Positions 35,012 through 43,137 of a DNA stretch of 43,923 nucleotides are shown here, in pieces. Positions within the stretch are counted from its first letter, which is position 1; every line of letters starts with the position of its first letter. The DNA comes from Anaerolineae bacterium (GTDB taxonomy: Bacteria; Chloroflexota; Anaerolineae; Promineifilales; Promineifilaceae): contig JADLAX010000057.1 in the NCBI GenBank assembly GCA_020848035.1, positions 1 to 43,923 of the forward strand, in the 5' to 3' direction. The notes beneath the pieces are model-generated. The model was not told the origin of the DNA, ran no database searches, and saw only the letters and a program-made list of their open reading frames with translations. Both the position numbers and the translations under genes were made by a program.

Positions 35012-35638
35012 TTAACTCTCCTTTGCCCATTCTTTGGCCAATGCCACAGCGGCCATCGCATCACGGCCGTAGGCATCTGCGCCGGTGTATTCACGGATTT
35101 GCTCATCAATCTGGCCACCGCCAATCATGATCTTCACGTTCAGGCCATTATCGCGCAGGGCAGCGACCGTCTCTTTCATGGGGTCGTAGGCCAGGGTGAG
35201 GAAACCGCTGAGGCCCACGATGGTGGCCCCGGTTTCCTGAACAGCCTCGACAAATTTAGCCGCCGGGACGTCCACGCCGAGGTCGGTCACCTCAAAGCCA
35301 TTCAAATCCAGCATGAAGACCACAATATCCTTGGCAATGTCGTGAATGTCGCCTTCCACCGTACCCAGGACGATCTTGCCCAGCTTGTCGCTGGCGGCCT
35401 CTTCGGCCATGCGCGGTCTAAGGATGTCGGAAACGGCCGTCATCATTTCACCAGCCAGAATCAATTCCGGGATAAACGCTTCGCCCGTCTCGAAGCGCTG
35501 GCCAATGACTTCCATGGCCGCCTTGCATGCGTTCAGAATGTCCAGCGGCGAAGCACCCCCATCCAACAGTTCGTTGGTGAGCCGCATCACGTCCTCTTCC
35601 CGCATATCGGTAATCGCATCAATCAACTCTTGTGACAT
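35012..35638 (-). CDS. Corrinoid (B12-binding) methyl-carrier protein, MtbC/MtaC-like
   Basis: 208 residues: helical cap domain (1-85) and Rossmann B12 domain. The cobalamin motif reads GDIHDIAKDIV: His99 is the lower cobalt ligand, but position 102, Gly in the usual DxHxxG, is Ala. SGFLTLAYDPMKET and IGGGQID complete the motif set. It carries the methyl group between the UroD-type and pterin-type methyltransferases in the same operon. Confidence 0.93.
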   Translation of the reverse strand: MSQELIDAITDMREEDVMRLTNELLDGGASPLDILNACKAAMEVIGQRFETGEAFIPELILAGEMMTAVSDILRPRMAEEAASDKLGKIVLGTVEGDIHDIAKDIVVFMLDLNGFEVTDLGVDVPAAKFVEAVQETGATIVGLSGFLTLAYDPMKETVAALRDNGLNVKIMIGGGQIDEQIREYTGADAYGRDAMAAVALAKEWAKES

Positions 35639-35821
35639 ATTTCACCTCATCCTGATAACTTGTGCTGCCCTTCTTAACCAGCAAAGCCGTTAAAAAAGAG
35701 CCTGCTCAACTGCGCCCACCAAAACCGGCGCACCCCTTAAAAAATTGTGTCAATAAAGCCTGCTCTCCAGGCAAAAAAACAAAAATTTGTCTAAACTAAC
35801 AAAGGACATACCCAAAATTTT

Positions 35822-35861
35822 GTCACCCCGTCACCCCGTCACCTTGTCACCCCTTCACCGG
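35822..35861. repeat. Octamer array at a gene end
   Basis: GTCACCCC, GTCACCCC, GTCACCTT, GTCACCCC, TTCACCGG. It runs into the gene at 35847, supplying its stop codon and last residues. Related to the array at 10351. The remaining gap 35639-35821 shows nothing I recognise. Confidence 0.75.
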
Positions 35862-36656
35862 CAGCTCAAACAACCCCTTCCGCGACGCCCGCACATAGTT
35901 CAGGCAGTGCCGGTCGCGGCCCAGCAGCAGCTCCGTCGTCAAAATGGCCGCCACCAGCTCCTTGTCCAGCGGATCCATGATGGCGCTGTCCAGCCCGGCC
36001 TGCATCGCCAACGTCAAAAAGGCGCGGTTGATTTGCTTGCGCGCGGGCAGCCCAAAAGAAATGTTGCTCAGACCCATCGTAAAGTGCACATCGGGATATT
36101 TTTCGTGGACGGCGCGAATCGTGTCGCAGGCAATGTTGGCGCTCTGGTTTTCCGTGGCAATGGTCATCACCAGCGGGTCCACGTACACCTGGCCATCGGC
36201 CACACCGGCCGCCCGCGTCGCCGCCAGGATGTTGTCAATGATTTCCAGGCGCTTTTCGGTGGTTTTGGGGATTTTTTTGTCGTCCATGGCCAGGGCAATC
36301 ACCTCGCAGCCGTATTCGGCCACGATGGGCAGGATTTTCTCCAGCCGCTCCGGCTCGCCGCTAATGGAGTTGATCATCGGCGTCTTTTTGACGACGGGCA
36401 GCACCGCTTGCAGCGCGGCAGGATTGGCGCTGTCCAGGCACAGCGGCGTCGGCACAACGGCCTGAATTGTCTCAATCAGCCAGGTCAAATCAGCCGGTTC
36501 CTGCGCCGGGTGGGTGCCCGCATTGACATCCAGCCAGTTGGCCCCGGCCTCGCTTTGTTTGGCCGCCAGCTCCTGGATGTACGCCTGATCCCGCTCAGCA
36601 ATCGCCGCCGCAACTCGTTTGCGGGTGCCATTAATCTTTTCACCAATTATTTTCAT
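35847..36656 (-). CDS. Methyltetrahydrofolate:corrinoid methyltransferase (AcsE/MTII-like, pterin-binding)
   Basis: 269 residues, TIM-barrel pterin-binding domain. Typical stretches: IIGEKINGTRK, GANWLDVNAGT, PLCLDSANP, INSISGEPERL and TMGLSNISFGLP. It would transfer the methyl group from the corrinoid protein to tetrahydrofolate, sending it to the one-carbon pool or Wood-Ljungdahl pathway. GGGAGCAG precedes the ATG. Confidence 0.9.
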   Translation of the reverse strand: MKIIGEKINGTRKRVAAAIAERDQAYIQELAAKQSEAGANWLDVNAGTHPAQEPADLTWLIETIQAVVPTPLCLDSANPAALQAVLPVVKKTPMINSISGEPERLEKILPIVAEYGCEVIALAMDDKKIPKTTEKRLEIIDNILAATRAAGVADGQVYVDPLVMTIATENQSANIACDTIRAVHEKYPDVHFTMGLSNISFGLPARKQINRAFLTLAMQAGLDSAIMDPLDKELVAAILTTELLLGRDRHCLNYVRASRKGLFELPVKG

Positions 36657-36739
36657 CTGCTGCTCCCTTTCTCAAAAGTGCGATTGTGGATTAAATATTA
36701 AATCGAGTAACTGCTGTAGGGCAATTTTGTAAATCGCCT

Positions 36740-36760
36740 GGACGATTTGCAAAATCGTCC
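36740..36760. repeat. Perfect CGATTT hairpin between operon genes
   Basis: GGACGATTT-GCA-AAATCGTCC, 9-bp arms with a 3-nt loop, in the 198-bp gap between the RACo-type gene and the pterin methyltransferase gene. Without a T-run, it is more like an mRNA processing or stability element than a terminator. Confidence 0.6.
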
Positions 36761-36854
36761 CACAAGGCTTACCTGATTATTTTCTTAAACTACAAACGCA
36801 CTTTCGCGAATCTTGTTGGCTGCATCAGCTGCCCAAGTGCGTCGCACCTGGTAA

Positions 36855-38684
36855 CTATTCTGGAAATAACATACCGAGGGCAAACTTACGGCCGAATTTC
36901 GGGTACGTCGTCAATTCGTTATAGGTTGTGTTCTGAGCGATCTTCTCGGCGCGCTGGCGGGCCTGGCGCGAAATCAGCATCCACTTGGCCCCGATAACGG
37001 CCGCATTGCCCACCTGCCGATACTGCGCCCGGGGCAGCTCGGGGAACAGCCCCATGGCAATGGCGCTCTGCACGTTCAAGAACGAGCCAAACGCCCCGGC
37101 AATGATCACCTCTTCCACTTCTTCCGGCGGCGTGCCGGTGGTTTCTAGCAAAATTTGCAGTCCGGCGTGGATCGCGCCCTTGGCCAGCTGGATCTCGTTC
37201 ACATCCTTTTGGGTGATGAGCACATCCCGATTGCTGCCGCTTTTAGAGGCAGGCACCAGGCAAAATTCGGCCCCGAAACGGCCGTTGCCCACCCGCCCAT
37301 TCTCCTTGTCAAAGCGGCCCCGCTGGTTGATCAGACCCGAGCGGTACAATTCGGCCGTGGCGTCCACAATGCCGGAACCGCACAGTCCCACCGCTGGGGC
37401 ATCGTCAATGGTGGTCAGCTCGACGCCCGTGGCGGTAATGCGCACCTTCTCAATCGCCCCAGACGCCGCCCGCATCCCGTCGCTGATGTGCGCTCCTTCA
37501 AACGCTGGCCCAGAGGCACACGACGCCGAGGTAAGAAACGACAATCCTGGCTTGCGCATGGCAATCTCGGTGTTGGTCCCAATATCTACCCCCAGAGATG
37601 TTTTGTTCCCCTCATCCAAGTCGCAAGCCAGGATCATCGCCACGTGGTCGGCCCCGACAAAGCCGCCAATGCAGGGCGGAATGTAAACGCGTGCCCCAGG
37701 AGCCATGGGCAAACTAAGTTCAGCCGCCGACACGCTGACCGAGGTGCCCACGGCGGCCACGTACGGCGCGGTGGCCAGCTGGCGCACCGGCAGCTGGAGC
37801 AGCAAATGGGTCATTGCCGTGTTGCCCACAATGCAGGCATCGGCGACCTGCTCGGCCGCCACCCCAGCCTGGGCGACCAGTTCAGCGAGCAGCTCGCTGA
37901 GCGTTTCGTGCACTTTGCTGGCCAGCACCCGGCCGCCTTCGGGATGGCGCGAGACGTGGTTGAGGCGGCTGATCACATCTTCGCCGTACCCTATTTGCGG
38001 ATTGGGCGCGCCAGCTGAGGCCAAATCTTCCCCTGTAGCCAGGTCCACCAGGTACGCCGCAATTTTGGTCGTGCCCAGGTCCACGGCGAAGCCAAGCGGC
38101 CGTTTCTCACCGGCCACCACGCCCACCACTTCCGACCCACGCACAAACGCGGTGACCTGCCAGCTGCTGTCGCGGAGAATGGCGGGCAGGGTGCGGAGAA
38201 CGGCCGTGTCCGCCACCAATCCACTCAGCCCATGCGCCTCTGCCAAAGCATCAAGCAAGCGGGTAAAGTCCGGGCGAATGTCCTCCAGCGTCGGCGGCGT
38301 CATTGTTACGGCGTAAGCCCGCACCATTGGATCGGGCGCAATTTGGCGCAGATTGCTGCCGATTTGCAGCCGCTGCCCGGTAATCAACGATTCGCGCGGC
38401 ACGTGAATGGTGAGGTCCGAGCGGGCGAAGGTGCAGCAGGCCAGGCGCTCCCCCTGCTGCCGCTCCAAATCGCTGAGAATGAACTCCTCGTCCGGGTTGG
38501 GCGGCGTGGTTTGCCCAGACAGCACCACGACGCGACACTGGCCACAGCTGCCCTCGCCGCCGCAGGCCGAGGCCAGGTCCAGCCCCGATTCCCGCGCCGC
38601 CGCAAACAAGGAGACATCCGGCGCGGCGGCGATGCGTTTGCCAATCGGCTGGAACTGAACCTGGAAGGGTTTGGCTTCAGCCAT
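36855..38684 (-). CDS. RACo-type corrinoid activation protein (2Fe-2S plus ASKHA domain)
   Basis: 609 residues. An N-terminal ferredoxin-like domain has Cys41, Cys47, Cys50 and Cys83/84 (ASACGGEGSCGQC, LACCTF); the larger part is an ASKHA domain (LGFAVDLGTTKIAAYLVDL, SLGVDIGTNTEIAM, CGSGIVDATAELYRSG). Such proteins use ATP to drive electron transfer onto Co(II) corrinoid that has lost its methyl group. It overlaps the DUF1638 gene by 8 bp. Confidence 0.93.
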   Translation of the reverse strand: MAEAKPFQVQFQPIGKRIAAAPDVSLFAAARESGLDLASACGGEGSCGQCRVVVLSGQTTPPNPDEEFILSDLERQQGERLACCTFARSDLTIHVPRESLITGQRLQIGSNLRQIAPDPMVRAYAVTMTPPTLEDIRPDFTRLLDALAEAHGLSGLVADTAVLRTLPAILRDSSWQVTAFVRGSEVVGVVAGEKRPLGFAVDLGTTKIAAYLVDLATGEDLASAGAPNPQIGYGEDVISRLNHVSRHPEGGRVLASKVHETLSELLAELVAQAGVAAEQVADACIVGNTAMTHLLLQLPVRQLATAPYVAAVGTSVSVSAAELSLPMAPGARVYIPPCIGGFVGADHVAMILACDLDEGNKTSLGVDIGTNTEIAMRKPGLSFLTSASCASGPAFEGAHISDGMRAASGAIEKVRITATGVELTTIDDAPAVGLCGSGIVDATAELYRSGLINQRGRFDKENGRVGNGRFGAEFCLVPASKSGSNRDVLITQKDVNEIQLAKGAIHAGLQILLETTGTPPEEVEEVIIAGAFGSFLNVQSAIAMGLFPELPRAQYRQVGNAAVIGAKWMLISRQARQRAEKIAQNTTYNELTTYPKFGRKFALGMLFPE

Positions 38685-39411
38685 TATTTTCTTTCCTTTT
38701 GGGCAGCGTCAGGGAAAACGCATTGAGGTTGTTGGTGCTGGTGGCGCTGGTTTTGAAGTCGGTGTATTGAATCGTCTGGCCGGGTTGGGCCAGCACAAAA
38801 TCGTCGTCCCACGGGCCAAAAAGGGTGCGGTAAATCAGGTCGTCGGAGCCTTTGACTTCTTCAAAGCGCAGATTAAACCGCTCGGCCACCTTGCGGGCGT
38901 AGTCGCGGTAATGTTCCTGGTTGTCCGTGCCGGTGTCGATGTAGACCAGCCGTTTGTAGTGGGCCAGCATCACCTTCATGATGCGCTCGGCGCGCTCCGC
39001 GCCGTACTTGGCGGCAGTCCGGTTGTACTCGTCCAGCAGCGTGTCGCTGACCTCGATCCAGCCTTTGGTGAGGTAGTAGGTGCCGGGTTCTTTCTTGTTT
39101 TGCGCGGTATACGCTTCACGGGAGCCCAAAAAGCAGGCAATGCAGTCATCCACGCGGGGAATGACGACGGTGGCGCTGCGGGTTTGCAAGCCCACCACGG
39201 CCATCGAGCAGAGGCCGTAGCCCAAAATGACGGTGTCGTAGCCGTCCGCACAGGCGGCGTCGATGGCTTCTTGCAGACGGGTTTTTAAGCTGCCGGGGAC
39301 GAGGTGCAGGCCAAAGTCGAGAACTTCATAGGCCAGATCGGGCGGCATGAGGGGCAGCATTTCTTCAATAACTGTGGCACAGGCAATGACTTTGGTACGG
39401 CCGTTTCCCAT
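38677..39411 (-). CDS. DUF1638 family protein
   Basis: 244 residues from the ATG at 39411, with AAGGTGG upstream. The family pattern is TKVIACATVIEEMLPLMP, VILGYGLCSMAVVGL, VIPRVDDCIACFLGSREAY and GTYYLTKGWIE. DUF1638 is repeatedly found with corrinoid methyltransferases; the function is unproven. Three conserved-looking Cys (ACAT, GLCS, DDCIAC) suggest metal binding. First gene of the minus-strand corrinoid operon. Confidence 0.87.
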   Translation of the reverse strand: MGNGRTKVIACATVIEEMLPLMPPDLAYEVLDFGLHLVPGSLKTRLQEAIDAACADGYDTVILGYGLCSMAVVGLQTRSATVVIPRVDDCIACFLGSREAYTAQNKKEPGTYYLTKGWIEVSDTLLDEYNRTAAKYGAERAERIMKVMLAHYKRLVYIDTGTDNQEHYRDYARKVAERFNLRFEEVKGSDDLIYRTLFGPWDDDFVLAQPGQTIQYTDFKTSATSTNNLNAFSLTLPKRKENNG

Positions 39412-39457
39412 TCTTCCACCTTGAACTCCCCCAGTTGTGCAAACCACCTAACACTTA

Positions 39458-39513
39458 TATACTTATATAGGGAAGTTTGCCTACACGGTAATTTATACTT
39501 ATATAGGGAAGTT
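39458..39513. promoter_or_regulatory. Two perfect 20-bp direct repeats, probable GntR operators
   Basis: TATACTTATATAGGGAAGTT occurs at 39458-39477 and 39494-39513, 36 bp apart, in the region shared by the divergent DUF1638 and GntR genes. The TATACTTATATA part resembles HutC/GntR-type sites. The repeat spacing (36 bp) is between three and four helical turns. Confidence 0.75.
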
Positions 39514-39602
39514 GTCAAGAAGCTTTTTCTTATTCTTGCGGCGGCTATTTTTTGGGTAAAAAATGGCCCACCGTATCAGAAATAGACGAAGTGAAATCTG
39601 TT

Positions 39603-40385
39603 ATGAAACCTGAACCAAGTGACACAGCCACCCACCCTGAACAAATTGACCGCGATGCCTACGAACCAGCCTACGCGCAGCTGGCCAACATCCTGCGCCG
39701 CCAGATTGCCGAGGGGGCGTTCCGGCCCGGCGACCAACTGCCGTCCGAGGCCCAGCTGTGCCGCACCTACGGCATCAGCCCGATGACGGTGCGCCGCTCG
39801 ATAAACCTGCTGTCGGATCAGGGGGTGGTGAGCACGGCCCAGGGCAAGGGCACGTTTGTGAAGCCGCTGGAGTTGGGCACGGCCGTTTTTGATCTGCACG
39901 AGTTACAGGCATTGTTTCAGGAGGGGGTGGATACGGCCGTTAAGCTGCTGGAAGTGCGTGTGGTGTCCGCCGATGAGCGCACGGCGCGCAAGCTGGACAT
40001 TGCCGAGGGGGCCAACACCATCTACATTCGCCGCCTGCTCACCCGGGCGGGCCAGCCCATTTTTTACCACCGCGCCTACCTGGTGTACGATCCCACCCGC
40101 CCCATCGTGGAGGCGGAAATGGACGTCACTTCCCTGCATGGCCTCTTCTCCAACGCCGTCAACCACTCGCTCAAGCGCGGCGAGCTGACCATCGAAGCGA
40201 CCTTGATGAACGAGGAAGAAGCGAATATTTTGCAGGCCAGGCTGCCAACGGCCGCTTTTTACCTGGAGCACCTTTTTTACGATTTTGCGGAACGGCCGCT
40301 TAGCTGGGGCTGGTTCGTTTTCCCCAGCAATCAGCTTCGTTTTGCCACCCAAATCGGTATTCAAGAAGGCAAAAAAGATGAGTAA
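39603..40385 (+). CDS. GntR-family regulator with UTRA domain
   Basis: 261 residues from the ATG at 39603; an upstream TTG is less likely. The winged helix is PAYAQLANILRRQIAEG to GISPMTVRRSINLL (~22-88) and the UTRA ligand domain (~100-245) has YHRAYLVYDPTRPIVEAEMD. It is divergent from the corrinoid operon and overlaps a second corrinoid-protein gene, so it very probably controls both, in response to an unidentified ligand. Confidence 0.92.
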   Translation: MKPEPSDTATHPEQIDRDAYEPAYAQLANILRRQIAEGAFRPGDQLPSEAQLCRTYGISPMTVRRSINLLSDQGVVSTAQGKGTFVKPLELGTAVFDLHELQALFQEGVDTAVKLLEVRVVSADERTARKLDIAEGANTIYIRRLLTRAGQPIFYHRAYLVYDPTRPIVEAEMDVTSLHGLFSNAVNHSLKRGELTIEATLMNEEEANILQARLPTAAFYLEHLFYDFAERPLSWGWFVFPSNQLRFATQIGIQEGKKDE

Positions 40386-41049
40386 CCCCCACCTGCATCC
40401 CACTGAATCGGAACGACAAAGCCTGATCGCCCACGTGGCCGACCTGAACGAAAACGAAGTGCTGGCCCTGGTTGAGCAATGGGTCGCCCAGGGGCATGAC
40501 CCGCTGGCGATCATCGAAGATTGCCAGGAAGGGCTGCGCCAGGTGGGCGAGCGGTACGAGCGGCAGGAGTATTACCTGTCTGGCCTCATCATGGGCGGCG
40601 AAATTTTCCGCGAGGTGATGGAGCTGGTGCAGCCAATCATCCAGGAACAGTTTACCGGCAAGGATAGCGGCGTCATTTTGCTGGGCACCGTCCAGGGGGA
40701 TATTCACGACATCGGCAAAAACAACCTGAGCATGCTGCTGACCTGCTACGGCTTTTCCGTGCACGATTTGGGCGTTGATGTGCCGCCCAGCGAGTTTTTG
40801 CAGCAGGCGGAACAGCTGCGGCCAGACATCATCGGCCTGTCCGGGCTGCTCACCACCTCCTACGACGCGATGAAGGAGACGATCGACCTGCTCCGCGCCA
40901 GCGACGAGGCGGCGCTGCGGACCGTGCCCATCATCATCGGCGGCAACCAGCTGAATGAGCAGGTGTGCCAGTACGTCGGAGCCGATTACTGGCTGAACGA
41001 CGCCATGTCTGGCGTGCGCCTGTGCCAAAAGCTGCTGCATCCGTTGTAA
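40378..41049 (+). CDS. Corrinoid methyl-carrier protein, second copy
   Basis: 223 residues, helical cap plus B12 domain with canonical GDIHDIGKNNL (His110, Gly113), GLSGLLTTSYDAMKET and IGGNQLN. It overlaps the GntR stop by 8 bp, with AAGAAGG upstream. Unlike the copy at 35012, it keeps the motif Gly. No methyltransferase gene is attached to it, so it must share the enzymes of the divergent operon or serve as a sensor with GntR. Confidence 0.93.
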   Translation: MSNPHLHPTESERQSLIAHVADLNENEVLALVEQWVAQGHDPLAIIEDCQEGLRQVGERYERQEYYLSGLIMGGEIFREVMELVQPIIQEQFTGKDSGVILLGTVQGDIHDIGKNNLSMLLTCYGFSVHDLGVDVPPSEFLQQAEQLRPDIIGLSGLLTTSYDAMKETIDLLRASDEAALRTVPIIIGGNQLNEQVCQYVGADYWLNDAMSGVRLCQKLLHPL

Positions 41050-41115
41050 GCAAAGGGCATCGAAAAACAAGTCGCGGATCCGGCTGCGGCTGGCACGGAT
41101 TAACGCGGATGGGGA

Positions 41116-41293
41116 ACGGCCGTATCCATCCAATCCTCTTTCCCATTGAGCTGGTACGGCCGTCGTTGCGCTCAATACAAATCCATTCTGGCTTGCCTGT
41201 TGCCAAACAGCACCTACCGAGCAACACAGCTTTGCCCAGCTAAACTCATGGCAAGCCAGGTAAGTGGCGCAGCGAGAACGCCGACCACAGCTC
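41116..41293. repeat. Dispersed ~180-bp repeat, copy 2
   Basis: Partner of the copy at 14809-14987, 26 kb away, with scattered differences but the same ends and the same internal junction (EWICIERNDGRTSSMGKRI on the minus strand). It is preceded by GGCACGGATTAACGCGGATG (41091-41110), the core of the 84-bp array units, so both copies sit beside that repeat. Confidence 0.85.
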
Positions 41294-41390
41294 AGGCATA
41301 TTTGTAGCCCATCTGGCGGCTAAACTCGCCCGGCCCCATGTCACCAAATAGCCGGTGCGAGATCTGCTTTTTTGTTTCAGAATGAGGCGT
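41292..41390 (-). other. Short open stretch, possible gene-end remnant
   Basis: A 32-codon minus-strand frame reads KKQISHRLFGDMGPGEFSRQMGYKYA before its stop, which falls at the edge of the dispersed repeat. It looks protein-like, but there is no start; it may be the leftover C-terminus of a lost gene. Confidence 0.25.
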
Positions 41391-41428
41391 GGTTCACGCC
41401 ACGCTGTTTTGTAATGTTACCGCCCAAT

Positions 41429-41926
41429 CTACAACACCCAGCCAACGAATAGCCCAAACACGTAAAGCCCCAGGCCAAACACCAGGTGATTCATCAAACT
41501 CCGAACCCTTGACAGCCAGGGATTGGCCGTTTTTGCTGCGGCAATCCCTAACCCAAAGGCAGGCTGCATGATGAAAAAGGGCGCAATGACCGTGACGACA
41601 CCAAAGAGGAGTGCCGGAAACACGGTTGGATGCTGTAACCAGTTATTGCCAAGCGCTGCCACAAAAACGGCCGTAAACCCAATACCAATTGTGTAATGTC
41701 CCGCCCACCCCACGGCGCATTCTGCTTTTTTCGCAGGGGCAGCAGCAATGTTGGCGTGCTGAAAAATCCCCTCTGGCATATATCGCAGCCAGCGCCCAAC
41801 AAGACAGATGTTCGACGGCGCTATTTTGAAGGTGTGCTTGAGGAACTGGCCCCAAATGTCAAACATGAAGGTCGCGCCAAGCCCCATGAGAATTATCCGA
41901 ATCAAGAAAAAAGTGAATGGATGCAT
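41429..41926 (-). CDS. DUF2938 family membrane protein
   Basis: 165 residues, four hydrophobic helices, with GATFMFDIWGQFLKHTF, VGWAGHYTIGIGFTAVFV and MNHLVFGLGLYVFGL matching DUF2938. Function unknown. Last gene of a tight four-gene operon, 3 bp after the small 80-residue gene. Confidence 0.82.
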   Translation of the reverse strand: MHPFTFFLIRIILMGLGATFMFDIWGQFLKHTFKIAPSNICLVGRWLRYMPEGIFQHANIAAAPAKKAECAVGWAGHYTIGIGFTAVFVAALGNNWLQHPTVFPALLFGVVTVIAPFFIMQPAFGLGIAAAKTANPWLSRVRSLMNHLVFGLGLYVFGLFVGWVL

Positions 41927-41929
41927 GAT

Positions 41930-42172
41930 TTACCCACTTACGGCATTCACCGATAGCAAAGGCAGGCCCAGGTCGCGTACCTTTTTCAATATGCCATGCA
42001 GAGCAGCCTGATCAAGCACGGAACCCGTTAAAAGTGTGTTGCCATCTTCCTCCAAGGTGATGGTTAAACCTTCAAACCAGGCCATCAGTGGCTGACTCAA
42101 GTGACCTCTGATCCGGATTTGATAAATCGTCGGTGGATCCTCACCTGGTTTTACTCGCTGATCATTTCTCAT
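41930..42172 (-). CDS. Small conserved hypothetical protein
   Basis: 80 residues: YQIRIRGHLSQPLMAWFEGLTITLEEDGNTLLTG then DQAALHGILKKVRDLGLPLLSVN. I recognise this as a frequent small β/α protein of unknown function in Chloroflexota and Actinomycetota. Its start overlaps the oxidoreductase stop (ATGA). Confidence 0.8.
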   Translation of the reverse strand: MRNDQRVKPGEDPPTIYQIRIRGHLSQPLMAWFEGLTITLEEDGNTLLTGSVLDQAALHGILKKVRDLGLPLLSVNAVSG

Positions 42173-43089
42173 GAGTTATGCCCCACGGAGATAACCACAT
42201 TCCCTTTTTTGCGTCCCGTATCAACATAGCGATGTGCCTCGACCATCTGCTCCAGCGGATAACACCGGTCAATCACCACTTTAAGCTCACCGGCCTCAAT
42301 TAGCTCCTTGATGAAAAGCAGATTTTCCATGCTTTCTTTTGAGTCCAGCCTGGCCATCGTCACGTAGGCCCCGTTCGGAGCAAGCGCTTTGACGGCTTCT
42401 GATTGGGGGAGTTTGGCAACCGTATCAAAGATACCATCATACCGTTCAGCTCTGGATGAAATCTCCTCTTTTGTATAGTCGAGCACGTAATCGGCACCCA
42501 GAGATCGCACCATCTCCAGGTTGGCACTGCTGCAAACGCCGGTCACTTCCGCCCCGAAATACCTGGCGAGCTGAATGGCATAAGTGCCCACACTGCCCGA
42601 AGCGCCGTAAATCAAAACCTTTTGTCCGCGCTGGATGTTGCCTTTACGCAGCAGGCGTAATGCGGTGGTGGCTCCGATAGGAACGGCCGTCGCTTCCTCA
42701 TAACTCATGTTGGCCGGTTTAATTGCCACCATTCCCGCTTCCGGCAGGCATTTGTATTGGGCGTAGCCGCCAAAATTCTCGGTCAGGGTGGATGCAAACA
42801 CCTGGTCACCAACCTTGAAGCGAGTCACGTCCTTGCCAATCGCTTCCACTTCTCCGGCCAGCTCCATGCCATAGATCGGTTGCTTGGGTTTTCTAATGCC
42901 CAAAGCAATCCGGGCAGGGAGCCACAATAAGGGCGGAACGGTAAAGCTCCGCATGCGGAAGTCTCCGGCCGTGACGCTGGTGGCGTGCACCTTAATCAAA
43001 ATCTCGTTGTCTTTAGGAGTTGGTTTTTCAATCTCTTTAATTTGCAGAACTTCAGGTCCGCCGTATTGAGTTGCCACAATTGCTTTCAT
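42169..43089 (-). CDS. MDR-family NAD(P)-dependent oxidoreductase (quinone-reductase-like)
   Basis: 306 residues from the ATG at 43089, with AAGGAAGG 9 nt upstream. GroES-like N-domain (MKAIVATQYGGPEVLQIKEI, GMELAGEVEAIGKDV) and Rossmann domain (VLIYGASGSVGTYAIQLARYFGAEVTGVCS). No structural-zinc Cys cluster is present, so it belongs to the zinc-independent QOR group and probably reduces quinones or enones with NADPH. Confidence 0.9.
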   Translation of the reverse strand: MKAIVATQYGGPEVLQIKEIEKPTPKDNEILIKVHATSVTAGDFRMRSFTVPPLLWLPARIALGIRKPKQPIYGMELAGEVEAIGKDVTRFKVGDQVFASTLTENFGGYAQYKCLPEAGMVAIKPANMSYEEATAVPIGATTALRLLRKGNIQRGQKVLIYGASGSVGTYAIQLARYFGAEVTGVCSSANLEMVRSLGADYVLDYTKEEISSRAERYDGIFDTVAKLPQSEAVKALAPNGAYVTMARLDSKESMENLLFIKELIEAGELKVVIDRCYPLEQMVEAHRYVDTGRKKGNVVISVGHNS

Positions 43090-43137
43090 TTTAAAATTCC
43101 TTCCTTTGCTAAAAAAAGTTGATATCAATAGCCAAAT

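Noticed and set aside
33914..35635. 573-codon plus-strand frame
   Set aside because: Lies antisense to the UroD-type and corrinoid genes, whose protein motifs are unmistakable; His/Gly/Val-rich shadow.
39552..39602. Upstream TTG start for the GntR gene
   Set aside because: The added residues do not look like GntR N-termini and the ATG at 39603 is a better start.
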